DNA of 64,000 nt from Bifidobacterium angulatum DSM 20098 = JCM 7096 (GCF_001025155.1 NZ_AP012322.1:1922001-1986000), one strand, 5' to 3'; positions 1 to 9,909 are shown, counted from the stretch's first letter. Made by a program: numbers and translations. The notes: a model not told the origin generated them from the letters alone.

Positions 1-391
1 TGAGAATACGCAGAATCCCCTGCGTACAGCACACCGCCGCATGACGCTCGTTACGACCGGTGGCAAACGCGTTGGGACTTTCGGTAGGCGCGATATAAAT
101 GCGAGGCATCGGCTTGCCCGCCCGAGCGGAAAGCTCGCGCACAATCTGATAGATCTGAGGCGCTTCCTGCTCACTGACCTCATGTGCGCCCATAGAAGCG
201 ATGGCAAGTTTATCGGAAAACCAGTACGACCCGAACGTAGTCGCCAAACCAATGAAAACGTAAATACCGAGGGTATTGCGGCTGGCACCAGTGCACAGCC
301 AGATGAGCATGATAATCGCCCACATCAACGCGAAAAGAAGCGTTGTCTTCAAGCCATTGCAATGGCCATGTACACGCATTTTGGCATTCAT
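1..391 (-). CDS. htpX: HtpX-type membrane zinc metalloprotease, 5' part only
   Basis: The minus strand reads open from an ATG at 391 to the window edge, giving about 130 residues. The N-terminus has two hydrophobic segments (about residues 15-33 and 38-55), followed by the conserved blocks YWFSDKLAIASMGAHEVSEQEAP and a stretch ending RIYIAPTESPNAFATGRN, which are typical of HtpX. HtpX is a membrane-bound M48 protease that degrades misfolded membrane proteins. The HExxH zinc site would lie just beyond the edge and is not visible, so activity cannot be judged. No strong Shine-Dalgarno sequence precedes the chosen ATG; another Met lies four codons downstream. Confidence 0.88.
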   Translation of the reverse strand, partial: MNAKMRVHGHCNGLKTTLLFALMWAIIMLIWLCTGASRNTLGIYVFIGLATTFGSYWFSDKLAIASMGAHEVSEQEAPQIYQIVRELSARAGKPMPRIYIAPTESPNAFATGRNERHAAVCCTQGILRIL

Positions 392-547
392 GTCTTCAGC
401 CTAAAGCGCCATCCTGAACGATTACTGGATACGCCCGGAGAGCCATCGGAACGCACACAGCGCGGAATACTGCACCAGCAAGGAGCTGTAGCGCACGCTG
501 CATGCTGATGTTTGCAGCGTCGCCTAGGGCCTCAGCCTACGCCACGA

Positions 548-722
548 TGTCCGATTCGGGAGAAACGGACAACCGGAACCCTCATGCAGTACCCCTACTT
601 GTCTAATTCGGGAGAAACGGACACACACAGCGAAAATCTACGCCGGATGTCATATTCACCAGAATCGGACAAGTAAGGCATCAATACAGCACCGCGGATG
701 ACCGATTCGGGGGAATCGGACA
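548..722. repeat. Phased palindromic repeat array 1 (4 units)
   Basis: Four 24-bp imperfect palindromes sit at 548-571, 600-623, 648-671 and 699-722. Their arms resemble TGTCCGATTC and GAATCGGACA around a variable 4-base centre. Start-to-start distances are 52, 48 and 51 bp, and the intervening sequences are unrelated. The array fills the space between htpX and the 3' end of the reductase gene. The last copy is the least degenerate. The rest of 392-790 shows no gene. Confidence 0.85.
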
Positions 723-790
723 TCCGCGGTCTGGGAAGTGCCACTATCGGCAACTCGGTCGCCGCTCAGACGACAAGCCGCAGCCGCACG

Positions 791-2236
791 TCACGCGTGT
801 GCGAGTTCGCGCATCTGATCCGGCTCGATGACCTTCTTGTGCTCGCGCCCTTCCTTCGCTCCCTCGGCACGCTCGTATGCGTCGACCTTCTTCCAACCGG
901 CAAAGTCGATCGGCTTGACGCCGCGCTCGGCCAGCAGCCTGTCGATGGATTTGGGATCGCGATCCTCGGCCACGCGACCGCCCTCGGCGGCCTTGGCGAG
1001 ATCTTCAAGCATGTTGGTCACAATGGCGAGCGCATCGGACTTGGTGGAACCGATCAGGCCGACCGGTCCGCGCTTGGCCCAACCGGTGGCGTACAGGCGT
1101 TCGCGCACTTCGCCGCCGTCTGCTTCGGTGGTGATGCGGCCGTCTTCGTTCGCGTTGGCGAGGTGGGCGTGTTTCTCGTCGTAGGCGATGCCGGGCGCGG
1201 TGGCCGGCTTGTATCCGATGGCATGGTACACGGCTTCGACCGGGTAATCCACGAATTCGCCGGTGCGGGTCATCTTGCCATCGGCGCTGGTCTCGGTCTT
1301 TTCCACGCGGATTGCCTTGACTTTGCCGTCTTCGCCCAGCACTTCGGTCGGTGCGGAGTTGAAGTGCACGTAGTATTTACGATCGGCGGGGTTGCCTTCG
1401 TAGTCGACGTCGCCGTCGTCTTCCATGTCTTCGGCCATCTCGCGAATTGCGAACAGTTCTTCGACCATTTGACGGGTCAGCTTGTTCTGGCCGGCAACTT
1501 CGATGGTTTCGTCGTCCAGATCGAAGTCGTCCTCGTTGATGATGAGCTGCACGCCCGGCAGCTTTTCCATCTCGCGTAGTTCCTGCACGCTGAACTTGGC
1601 TTGGGCCACGCCGCGGCGGATGAACAGGTGGAGCGTCTTGGCCTTGTTGGCTTTGATGCCTTCGTACACGTTGTCGGGAATGTCGGTTTTGGCTTTGAGG
1701 TCGTCCGCGTTGCGCATGAGTTCGCGGGCCACGTCCATGGCCACGTTGCCACCGCCGATCACGGCCACGTTTTCGGCGTCGAGCGGCCATTCGCGAGCGC
1801 CCGTGGGGTATCCGTCGTACCATTCGACGAATTTGGCGGCACCGTATACGCCGTCAAGGTCGGCACCAGGCAGGCCGAGCGGCTTGTCTTCTACGGCTCC
1901 GGTGGCGAACAGCACGGCGTCGTAGCGGGCGAGCAATTCGTCCAGGGTGACGTCCTTGCCAAATTCCACGTCGCAGTACAGGTGGATGTCGGGGTTGTCG
2001 AGCGTTTTTTCGAGCGCATCGGCGATGAATTTGATGGATGGGTGATCGGGGGCCACGCCGTAGCGCACCAGGCCGAACGGGACCGGCAGCTTTTCGAACA
2101 GGTCGATGCGGGCCTTGGTGCCCAGGCCGAGTTCGTCGCCGAGTTTCTTGAGTTGGCGGAGGAAGATGTCAGAGGAGTAGACGCCTGCGGGGCCGGCGCC
2201 GATTACAGCAATACGAAGTTCGTTAGTCTCAGTCAC
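791..2236 (-). CDS. fprA: FprA-type ferredoxin/flavodoxin-NADP+ reductase
   Basis: The 481-residue protein belongs to the adrenodoxin reductase-like family of FAD- and NADP-binding flavoproteins, which pass electrons between NADPH and ferredoxin or flavodoxin in the cytoplasm. The FAD dinucleotide motif GAGPAG is at residues 13-18 and the NADP-binding GGGNVA motif at 161-166. The C-terminal block ATGWAKRGPVGLIGSTKSDA (around 385-405) is the usual FAD-closing segment. Length fits the family. It is transcribed alone, with unrelated neighbours and about 245 empty bases upstream. The physiological partner cannot be inferred from the window. Confidence 0.9.
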   Translation of the reverse strand: MTETNELRIAVIGAGPAGVYSSDIFLRQLKKLGDELGLGTKARIDLFEKLPVPFGLVRYGVAPDHPSIKFIADALEKTLDNPDIHLYCDVEFGKDVTLDELLARYDAVLFATGAVEDKPLGLPGADLDGVYGAAKFVEWYDGYPTGAREWPLDAENVAVIGGGNVAMDVARELMRNADDLKAKTDIPDNVYEGIKANKAKTLHLFIRRGVAQAKFSVQELREMEKLPGVQLIINEDDFDLDDETIEVAGQNKLTRQMVEELFAIREMAEDMEDDGDVDYEGNPADRKYYVHFNSAPTEVLGEDGKVKAIRVEKTETSADGKMTRTGEFVDYPVEAVYHAIGYKPATAPGIAYDEKHAHLANANEDGRITTEADGGEVRERLYATGWAKRGPVGLIGSTKSDALAIVTNMLEDLAKAAEGGRVAEDRDPKSIDRLLAERGVKPIDFAGWKKVDAYERAEGAKEGREHKKVIEPDQMRELAHA

Positions 2237-2484
2237 GCGCTCTAGCCTAACGCAAACCGTCGAAACGTAAAAGGGTCATTTTGGCGGGGAATGACCGCTT
2301 GTGGGGTTCTGCGGGGTGGGTTTGCCGAGGGTGGCGATAGGGGCGTTATTCTCCGAGTGACCGATGAGTGCAGGTGCCGCGGGTTACCGGACGTGGCCAA
2401 ACACGGGCGAGACTCGGATATCGGCACATCTGGCGGACATGAGGGGAAACTCAGGAGATACACAGCGGGATCAACCGCACTCCC

Positions 2485-4227
2485 CTATCTGAGCCGTAGA
2501 CCGCGCAGCATATCCGTACGCACGTAGGCGGTGATATCGCCAGGAGTGACCCACGTTTTCCATGGCGTGCGTTTGGTGGCGATGGTGATTTTGCGATAAT
2601 CGCGCGTGCGGTACCTGAGCCGGCCAAAATAATAATCCGGAAAATCGGTGTCGCCGATCACGAATTCCGGCTCCCCCTTGGCCGCGCAAGCCGCAATTTC
2701 CCGGTTCATTTGCGCTGCGGACGGCACCTGATTCGGCTCGTAGGAGCGACCGCGGTAGGTGCAGTCCAGCAGACCGTGCGATCTGTGCGGGAAATACGGG
2801 TTGGCTGCGATCATCGCCCAACTGTAGCGATGCGTGTCTTCCTGCCGGGGAGTATGACTGCCGTCCGGCCATGTGGTTTCGGGGAAATACCGCCAGAACG
2901 ATACCCAGCGATCATGGTCGAGCCTGTTGCGCTCGACGAACGATGCCACGGCGCGCGCGCCCGAATAGTCGTACCGCATATCGCAGGCTGTGGCGGCAAC
3001 GTTCCAGCATAGGCTCGGCAGCAGCAGCACGGCGATTACGGTATTGCGCATGGCGGAGGCTCGACGCTGCAAGCCGTCATGTCGCTTGAGCAGACCGGCG
3101 ATGTAAAGGCGCGACCGTTCCGGCATGTCGACGGCGTCGAGCGGACGGTCACGCAGCATGATCCACCAGTCTGCAACGAACAGTGCGAAGATGATTCCCA
3201 GGTGGTGCAGGCTGAAATACCGCACCGCGCATACGGCGAACAACAGGTATGGCACCAGCACAATATCGAGATCACCTCGCCTGTGCGCAAGACGAACCAG
3301 CACGGCCCACACCAGCGCCGACAGCACCACACACACTATGAGCGGGAAAACACCCAGTCGCATACCATGCAGGGACACGTCGCCGGCGAATGCGGTGAAC
3401 AGACTTTCCGATGGCAGCACGAGCCAGAACATCAGGAATTTCGCCATGCCCGAATTGCCGTTCGCCCCCGGCGTGGCGCCAAACGTGTCAGGATATGGCA
3501 GAATGCACGCGGTCAGCACGATACCGGCGGCCATCAGCGCCAGCCATGTGGCAAAACGATGCAAGTCGGCGACCAATGCGCGTAGGGATCTCGCCTGCAG
3601 CACCGCGCGTATGACCCAAACCATCGCCATCGCGCAGGCCAGCGCAATACCGTAGCTGCTGGTGCAGCACAGCAGCAGCAAGACGAATACCAGCCTCCAC
3701 GGATGCCGGTCACGGTCTTTCCAACAATCGGCCGCCATGAACAGCGCGGCGCACATCAACGCGTACTGGCGCGACGTGACACCATATTGGAAGCACATGA
3801 AATACGTGAACGGCAGCAACGCCACGGCCACCGGCGGGAACGGCGAACGGAATATCAGCAATCCCGCCATCAGCGCGGCGCACGCCAATTGCACGCCCTT
3901 CAAACCGATCTCATAGGGCACGCCAAGCTTGGCGGGAACGGACAGCATAAGCCACCACAACGGTGGATGCCCCTCGTAATGCGGGCGCACCAGCAGCATG
4001 TCACGGAACGACGCATCACGGGCGATAAGCCATGATTGCGCCTCATCGAACCACGGCTCATGGAACGCCATCACGCACGCCACCACCGCAATATACGCCA
4101 CGAACACGGCGATACGCCAGTGGCAACGCATCACACGCGGCACAGGTCGCAACCGCCCCGCCACACACTTTTGAGATTCGCCTGCCACAGGCTCCCCCAC
4201 AATCCCGCTCGTCACTCCAGCTCCCAT
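2485..4227 (-). CDS. Polytopic membrane protein, probable GT-C glycosyltransferase
   Basis: This 580-residue protein has roughly ten hydrophobic segments and an early extracellular-loop motif FHEPWFDEAQSW (acidic residues near 61-62) followed by EGHPPLWW. That arrangement is typical of GT-C (PMT/ArnT-like) enzymes, which move sugars from polyprenyl-phosphate carriers on the outer face of the membrane. The ATG at 4227 is preferred to one 60 bases upstream because GAGGGG lies six bases before it. The substrate is unknown, and the family call rests on topology and this motif only. Confidence 0.55.
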   Translation of the reverse strand: MGAGVTSGIVGEPVAGESQKCVAGRLRPVPRVMRCHWRIAVFVAYIAVVACVMAFHEPWFDEAQSWLIARDASFRDMLLVRPHYEGHPPLWWLMLSVPAKLGVPYEIGLKGVQLACAALMAGLLIFRSPFPPVAVALLPFTYFMCFQYGVTSRQYALMCAALFMAADCWKDRDRHPWRLVFVLLLLCCTSSYGIALACAMAMVWVIRAVLQARSLRALVADLHRFATWLALMAAGIVLTACILPYPDTFGATPGANGNSGMAKFLMFWLVLPSESLFTAFAGDVSLHGMRLGVFPLIVCVVLSALVWAVLVRLAHRRGDLDIVLVPYLLFAVCAVRYFSLHHLGIIFALFVADWWIMLRDRPLDAVDMPERSRLYIAGLLKRHDGLQRRASAMRNTVIAVLLLPSLCWNVAATACDMRYDYSGARAVASFVERNRLDHDRWVSFWRYFPETTWPDGSHTPRQEDTHRYSWAMIAANPYFPHRSHGLLDCTYRGRSYEPNQVPSAAQMNREIAACAAKGEPEFVIGDTDFPDYYFGRLRYRTRDYRKITIATKRTPWKTWVTPGDITAYVRTDMLRGLRLR

Positions 4228-4562
4228 GTCATGCCCCTCACACCATAGTTGTCCCGAAGTCTTCTCTGCATACCAGTAAGCACACAATACGCAGGCATGT
4301 CAAACGCAAACGTGTTGCCATAGTGCCCCAACCGCCACTCGGCGACGTCAGTCAGCAACAGGAACCGGCGCATCACAGCGTTCAATCCTCCACCGTAATC
4401 ACACTGGTTGCGCATCATCCTTATAATGAGCCTGCTATTGCCATGATGGAACGTTTGACGGCACACCACTGCTTCTTCCGCGCACAACAGCACTATGGAA
4501 CAACGCCGAAGCAACACAAGGCAGCACAGCGAAACACAGAGAAAAGAGAAAAGAGAACAATA

Positions 4563-6041
4563 GTGAGCGACACAACACCGCATAACGCGGTCAAGCAAGA
4601 CAAAAGCGACTCCGGGTATTCCAAGGATCTGAAGCCGCGCCACATTCAGATGATCGCCATCGGCGGTTCCATCGGCACCGGCCTGTTCCTCGGAGCGGGC
4701 GGCCGACTGGCGCAAGGTGGCGCAGGACTGGCGATCGCCTACGCGGTATGCGGCATCTTCGCATTCCTCATGGTCCGCGCGCTGGGCGAACTGGCGATCC
4801 GCCGCCCCTCCTCCGGCGCATTCGTCTCCTACGCCCGCGAATTCCTGGGCGAAAAAGGCGCGTACATCACCGGCTGGCTGTTCTTCCTGGACTGGTCCGT
4901 TACCGTGATGGCCGACATCACCGCCGTGGCCGTGTACTTCCACTACTGGCAGGCCTTCCAGAATGTGCCGCAATGGCTGCTGGCCCTGTGCGCACTGGCC
5001 GTCGTGTTCGTGCTCAACATGCTGAGCGTGAAAATGTTCGGCGAAGCCGAATTCTGGTTCGCCGCCATCAAAGTGGCCACCATCATCGCATTCATGCTGA
5101 TCGCCATCTGGGCCATCGTCACCGGCGCCCCGGTCGGCTCATCGCACGCCGGCATCGCCAATATCACCGAACATGGCGGTCTCTTCCCGCAAGGCATCCC
5201 CACCGTATTCGCATTGACGCTCGGCGTGGTGTTCGCCTTCGGCGGCACCGAAATGGTCGGCGTGGCAGCCGGCGAGGCCAAGGACGCCGCCAAGGTATTG
5301 CCCAAGGCCATCAACTCGATGATCATCCGCATCTTCGTGTTCTACGTAGGCTCCGTGGTGCTCATGGCTCTCGTCCTGCCATACAACGCCTACTCCTCCA
5401 ACGAATCCCCGTTCGTCACCTTCTTCTCCGGCATCGGCATTCCGCACGCCGGCGACGTGATCCAGGTGGTCGTGCTCACCGCCGCGCTTTCGTCCCTGAA
5501 CGCCGGCCTGTACTCCACCGGGCGCACGCTGCGCTCGCTCGCCATCGCCGGTTCCGGCCCGAAGTTCGCCGCCCGTATGAACAAGCATCATGTGCCGTAT
5601 GGCGGCATTATCATCACGTCCGCTCTGGGCCTGATCGGCGTGGTGATGAACGCCGTGCTGCCTTCCGACGCGTTTGAGATCGTGATGAATCTGGCCGGTA
5701 TCGGCATCGCCGGAACGTGGGCCGCCATTCTGGTCACGCACCTGGCGTTCCTCAGGAAGGTCAAGGCCGGCAAGGAGACCCGACCCGCATACCGTATGCC
5801 GGGCGCCCCGTACACGAATTACATTTCCCTGGTGTTCTTCGCCGTGGTGGTGCTGTCGAATCTGACGAGTGCAGCAGGCCGTTGGACACTGGCCATGTTC
5901 GCCGTGGTCGTTATAGCCATGGTCGCCGGCTGGTTCTACGTGCGCGGCCGCATCGACGGCAATCTGATGGACGGGATGCTGGACGACAACGGCAACGACG
6001 TGCCTGACGTGCTGGAAACCACGGAAACCGCCGGCAAGTAA
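4563..6041 (+). CDS. ansP: L-asparagine permease (amino acid-polyamine-organocation family)
   Basis: The 492-residue protein has about 12 membrane segments. The first helix contains IGTGLFLGAGGRL, the family signature that contacts the substrate backbone and is characteristic of asparagine/GABA-type APC permeases. It ends in a short acidic cytoplasmic tail. The open frame continues far upstream, but homology-like sequence begins at the GTG at 4563 (VSDTTPHN), preceded by a purine-rich stretch without a strong Shine-Dalgarno site. The asparaginase gene follows 200 bp downstream on the same strand, which supports asparagine as the imported substrate. Confidence 0.8.
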   Translation: MSDTTPHNAVKQDKSDSGYSKDLKPRHIQMIAIGGSIGTGLFLGAGGRLAQGGAGLAIAYAVCGIFAFLMVRALGELAIRRPSSGAFVSYAREFLGEKGAYITGWLFFLDWSVTVMADITAVAVYFHYWQAFQNVPQWLLALCALAVVFVLNMLSVKMFGEAEFWFAAIKVATIIAFMLIAIWAIVTGAPVGSSHAGIANITEHGGLFPQGIPTVFALTLGVVFAFGGTEMVGVAAGEAKDAAKVLPKAINSMIIRIFVFYVGSVVLMALVLPYNAYSSNESPFVTFFSGIGIPHAGDVIQVVVLTAALSSLNAGLYSTGRTLRSLAIAGSGPKFAARMNKHHVPYGGIIITSALGLIGVVMNAVLPSDAFEIVMNLAGIGIAGTWAAILVTHLAFLRKVKAGKETRPAYRMPGAPYTNYISLVFFAVVVLSNLTSAAGRWTLAMFAVVVIAMVAGWFYVRGRIDGNLMDGMLDDNGNDVPDVLETTETAGK

Positions 6042-6079
6042 ACGGCAGGTACGATTCGCGTATCCGAATCGGCGGTACA

Positions 6080-6113
6080 GTGGACGGCGAAGGCGTAACG
6101 GCCCGCCGTCCAC
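6080..6113 (+). terminator. Hairpin after the asparagine permease
   Basis: A perfect 10-bp inverted repeat (GTGGACGGCG / CGCCGTCCAC) with a 14-base loop lies 39 bases after the permease stop. It has only a weak T-rich tail, so it may attenuate rather than fully stop transcription before the asparaginase gene. Confidence 0.55.
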
Positions 6114-6243
6114 TTGCGTTTCGTGGGTATTCGGCATGATTCGCCGCGTTTCGGTACGATTCATTACGGATTGCGCATGATTCGGCCGCAATCGGACGAT
6201 TGGACGGCGGCATGATTTCGCCAAGACTTCGAGGAGGTAGACC

Positions 6244-7254
6244 TTGCGTATTCACATCACGTACACCGGCGGCACCATCGGCATGATCGATTCGCCCAAC
6301 GGCTTGATTCCTGGCGCGGACATGCGCGGCTGGCTGCTTCGCCTGCTCGAGGACGCGCATATGGACAGCGACCTGTTCTCGTTCACCGAGCTTGATCCGC
6401 TGATCGATTCGTCGAATGCCACGCCAAGCAACTGGCAGACCATGATCGACGATCTCAAGGCGCACCGCGACGAGGCCGACGCATTCGTGGTGCTGCACGG
6501 CACCGACACGATGAGCTATTCGAGTGCCGCGCTCTCCTACGCGCTCACCGATTTCGGCAAGCCGATCATCTTCACCGGCTCCCAGCACCCGCTGGGCAAA
6601 ATCGAATCGGATGCCACCGCCAACGTGACCGGCGCGCTGAACGCCGCGATGAGCGAGCGCATGAACGGTGTCGGACTGTTCTTCGGCCATCACCTGTTCG
6701 CGGGCAACCGTGTGAGCAAGTCGTCGAGTTGGGCGTTCGAGGGGTTCTCCGCACCGTCGACCGGCCCGCTGGCCCGTACCGGAACGCCGTGGCACTGGTA
6801 TGCCGGCGGCACGCTGGCTGGCGAAGGGTGGAAGGATCCCAAGCCGTATACGCGGCATGATGTGGCCGTGATCGACATGGCACCGGGCATTACCGCCGCA
6901 CGTCTCGAGGCGATGCTCACGCCACGCCCGGAGGCTGCGATTCTGCGCGCATATGGCGTAGGCGATATTCCAAGCGACGAGCCGGGACTGACGGATGTGA
7001 TCGCCGATGCGCTGCACGACGGTGTGCCGGTGATCATCGCCTCGCAATGCCAGCAGGCGGAGGTGTTGCTGGGACATTACGAGGTGAGCGACGCCATCGC
7101 GCGTGCCGGTGCGATCGGTTCGGGCGATATGACGCTTGAGGCAGCGTATGCGAAGGTGATGTTCCTGCTCTCGCAGGGCGTGGATGCGGCTGATTTCGGC
7201 ACGTGGATGACGCGCTCCATCGCCGGTGAGATTTCGCCGGCCTCCACGCTGTAA
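6244..7254 (+). CDS. ansA: Type I (cytoplasmic-like) L-asparaginase
   Basis: The 336-residue enzyme hydrolyses L-asparagine to aspartate and ammonia. Both catalytic triad/threonine motifs are visible: TGGTIGM at residues 8-14 and HGTDTM at 85-90. No signal peptide is present, which suggests a cytoplasmic enzyme working on asparagine delivered by the preceding permease. The start is a TTG, chosen because a strong GAGGAGG lies seven bases upstream and the family begins just before TGGTIG. It is probably expressed with, or partly independently of, the permease. Confidence 0.9.
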   Translation: MRIHITYTGGTIGMIDSPNGLIPGADMRGWLLRLLEDAHMDSDLFSFTELDPLIDSSNATPSNWQTMIDDLKAHRDEADAFVVLHGTDTMSYSSAALSYALTDFGKPIIFTGSQHPLGKIESDATANVTGALNAAMSERMNGVGLFFGHHLFAGNRVSKSSSWAFEGFSAPSTGPLARTGTPWHWYAGGTLAGEGWKDPKPYTRHDVAVIDMAPGITAARLEAMLTPRPEAAILRAYGVGDIPSDEPGLTDVIADALHDGVPVIIASQCQQAEVLLGHYEVSDAIARAGAIGSGDMTLEAAYAKVMFLLSQGVDAADFGTWMTRSIAGEISPASTL

Positions 7255-7278
7255 CCGGCACCGCAGACTGCGATACGA

Positions 7279-7320
7279 ACGAAGGGCACGCCCATCATGG
7301 TGAATGGACGTGCCCTTCGT
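7279..7320. terminator. Bidirectional terminator between asparaginase and P-type ATPase genes
   Basis: Perfect 12-bp arms ACGAAGGGCACG and CGTGCCCTTCGT surround an 18-base loop between two convergent genes. The loop contains a short internal complementary stretch. Confidence 0.75.
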
Positions 7321-7368
7321 GTTACTCCGTACGGCTCAGTATTACCCGGTACGGCTCGCTGATTCCGC

Positions 7369-9552
7369 TCAGTCCTTGTCGATCAGCGCAGTAAGCGCCC
7401 ACAGGATGCTCACCACATCGATCGCCTCCTGCAGGAAGGCGCCAACCACCACCGGAATCAGGTTGAACGCGGCGCACAGCATCGCGATGATCGACAGCGA
7501 CAGGCCCACGACCACGGACTGCAGCATGATGCGCTTGGTGCGGCGCGAAATCGCGATCGCACGCGGTACGCAGGCGATATCGTCGTTCATGATGACCACC
7601 TGCGCCGATTCGGATGCGGCCGTGGACGTGCCGTCGGTGATCGCCATGCCGATGTCGGCGGAGGCCAGCACGGGGGCGTCGTTCACGCCGTCGCCCACCA
7701 TCATGGTGATGGACCGGGTGATCGATTCGCCGGTCAGCTTCTGAATGAGCCGATCCCACCACGGCTGTTCGGGCGCCTCCTCCTTGGATGCGTTCTTTAC
7801 TGCGGCGAGCTTGTCTTCGGGGAACAGTTCGGCGCGCACGTCGCTGATGCCGACCTCCTTGGCGATGATGTTGGCGGACGCCGCCTTGTCGCCGGTCAGC
7901 ATGGACAGCCGCCTGACACCGAGGGAACGCAGGCGTTCCAACGATTCCTTCGCATTGGCACGCGGAATGTCCTTCATTACGATACGCGCGGCAAGCCTGC
8001 CGTTGATGGATACGAACGTGGCCATTTCGTCGGCGGCGAGCGGCGTGGTGAACACGTCTGCGGGATTCGTTGGCACACCATGTTCGCCTTCGGTGACGTA
8101 GGCATACCGCCCTATGCGAATCATGCGACCGTTGACCATGCCACTCAGTCCCTTGCCGGAATCCTCCGATACGCCCTTGACCACCGGGTGCTCGATGTCA
8201 TGTCCGTCCCAATCGGAGCCGGGCAGGCGTCTGCCGCTGTCGGCGTAACGTTCGGCCAGGCGTGTAACCGCATCCTGGCCAGCGTTCACAATGCCCTGGG
8301 CGAGAATATGCACCGAATACGTTTCCAGCACGCCCGCCGACAGCAGGATCACATCCTCGTCGAGTCCGTCGTCGCCTGTCATGCCGTTCGTATGCGAACC
8401 GCCGCGCATATCCACGCGCACCACCTGCGGTTTCTTCACGGTCAACGTGCCGGTCTTGTCGAAGAAGATATGGCTCACACGCCCCAGCGTTTCCAATACT
8501 TCCTGCGTTTTGATCAGAATGCCGGATTTGGCAAGACGCCCGGTGCCGGCGATATAGGCGACAGGAGCGGCGATAAGCAGCGGGCATGGGGTGGCGATGA
8601 CCAGCACCTGCGCGAAACGCATCGGCACGCCGGAGCAGATCCATGCGAATCCGGCGATCAGGAACGCTACCACGGTGAACGGCACGGCAAGCAGATCGGC
8701 CACACGCACGACCGTGGCACGCGAGCTTTGCGCAGAGGAGACAAGTCCGAGAATGCGCTGATACTGCGAATCACGCGCCAACTGAGTGGCACGCATGGTG
8801 AGCGTGGACGAACCGTTGACTGCGCCGGAAAGCACGCGAGCGCCGGCGAATACCTCGCGCGGCACCGGTTCGCCGTTGATGTTGCTTAAATCGAGTGTTG
8901 CAGAGTCGGACAGCAGTTCGCCATCCACCGGCACTGTTTCGCCCGGCAATACGACGAGCACGTCACCCATACGCACCTTGTCGACCGGCACTGTTTCGAA
9001 ATGGGAGCTGGAGGATTGAATCTGCTGGATCTCGCCTTCGCCTACCGACCTGAACCCTGAGTCACCGGTATTCTGCCGGCCGGAACCGTTGATATGCCCG
9101 GCGTTCGAGCCGATGCCGGGAAGGTTGACCACGTGTGCGATGACCGGAGCGGCCTCCATCAACGAGGTCAGGTTGCCTTTGGCTTTGTCTTGCGCGTATT
9201 CCTCGATCGCCTCGCCGGAATACACCATGAGCACGATCGCCCAGCCGGCCCAGTATTCGCGTACGGCGATGGTCGATAGGATCGCGACGATCACCAGCAC
9301 GTCGACGCCGACGTACCCTTTGCGGATATCTTCGATCATGCCTTTGAGCGAGTCGAATGCCGTGTAGACGACCATGGCGATCACAATCCACTGGCCGATC
9401 GAGGGGTTCACGCTCCAGAAGAAATGTTTCCATGGCCGTGCATTCCACAGCAATGCCACGGGAATGGCTGCCAATACGGTGACGGGGAGCATTGGCACGA
9501 GTTTGCATGCCTGGAATAGTTTGGTAAAGAATGACGATACGTGTTTCATCAT
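7369..9552 (-). CDS. Heavy-metal translocating P-type ATPase (P1B, TPCP motif)
   Basis: The 727-residue membrane pump has the P1B layout: paired N-terminal helices, an actuator domain, the metal-site helix with TPCPLL at residues 321-326, the phosphorylated aspartate in DKTGT (365-369), MVGDGVNDAP in the P domain, and two C-terminal helices. No N-terminal CxxC metal-binding domain is present. The TPCP motif differs from the CPC of copper and zinc pumps and from the SPC of cobalt pumps, and resembles the P1B-5 group linked to Ni/Fe transport. A glycine/serine-rich loop of about 35 residues (147-182) lies between helix and actuator. The ATG has AAGGAG just upstream. Metal specificity is inferred only. 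Confidence 0.85.
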   Translation of the reverse strand: MMKHVSSFFTKLFQACKLVPMLPVTVLAAIPVALLWNARPWKHFFWSVNPSIGQWIVIAMVVYTAFDSLKGMIEDIRKGYVGVDVLVIVAILSTIAVREYWAGWAIVLMVYSGEAIEEYAQDKAKGNLTSLMEAAPVIAHVVNLPGIGSNAGHINGSGRQNTGDSGFRSVGEGEIQQIQSSSSHFETVPVDKVRMGDVLVVLPGETVPVDGELLSDSATLDLSNINGEPVPREVFAGARVLSGAVNGSSTLTMRATQLARDSQYQRILGLVSSAQSSRATVVRVADLLAVPFTVVAFLIAGFAWICSGVPMRFAQVLVIATPCPLLIAAPVAYIAGTGRLAKSGILIKTQEVLETLGRVSHIFFDKTGTLTVKKPQVVRVDMRGGSHTNGMTGDDGLDEDVILLSAGVLETYSVHILAQGIVNAGQDAVTRLAERYADSGRRLPGSDWDGHDIEHPVVKGVSEDSGKGLSGMVNGRMIRIGRYAYVTEGEHGVPTNPADVFTTPLAADEMATFVSINGRLAARIVMKDIPRANAKESLERLRSLGVRRLSMLTGDKAASANIIAKEVGISDVRAELFPEDKLAAVKNASKEEAPEQPWWDRLIQKLTGESITRSITMMVGDGVNDAPVLASADIGMAITDGTSTAASESAQVVIMNDDIACVPRAIAISRRTKRIMLQSVVVGLSLSIIAMLCAAFNLIPVVVGAFLQEAIDVVSILWALTALIDKD

Positions 9553-9909
9553 TGCTCCTTACGCTGCATCGGTCTACGTTCGGCATATGGCTTACGGGTC
9601 GCGCGAACGCAGAATTGCGTCACGCCTTGTTAACCCATCGGCTGCGTTGCCGGCTTGCGATATGCATTCCTGACTTGCGTTCCGATACACGGCGTAAAGA
9701 TTGTCATATTCAGTTGTTGTTCAGTTATGGGCAAGCTGTTTCACAGTCATGTTCGCTCTAGGATATCAATGCAAAGTGCCTTGCGCAACTTCGCCGGAAG
9801 TCACGCAAGGCACGTATTGCTGATGGTTGCAGGCCTTCTGCCATATGGGGTTTGCTGCTGCCGAGGCGCGCTGTTCATGCCGCTTGCGGCGCAGCACACC
9901 CCGTGGGAT
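9553..9909. other. Intergenic stretch with one hairpin
   Basis: No gene is supported here. A perfect 10-bp inverted repeat (GTGCCTTGCG at 9777-9786 and CGCAAGGCAC at 9805-9814) lies about 100 bases beyond the stop of the minus-strand HtrA gene and may be its terminator. The promoter of the ATPase gene should lie near the right of its start. Confidence 0.5.

Noticed and set aside
548..722. A CRISPR array, from regular short repeats with unique spacers.
   Set aside because: Repeats are imperfect and differ between units, no cas gene is in the window, and the same unit occurs inside a protein-coding gene. Constant 27-bp spacers are shorter than usual CRISPR spacers.
698..1579. A 293-codon plus-strand frame starting MTDSGESD.
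   Set aside because: It starts in the palindrome and runs antisense through the FprA-type reductase gene; its Val/Gly-rich sequence is the shadow of that gene.
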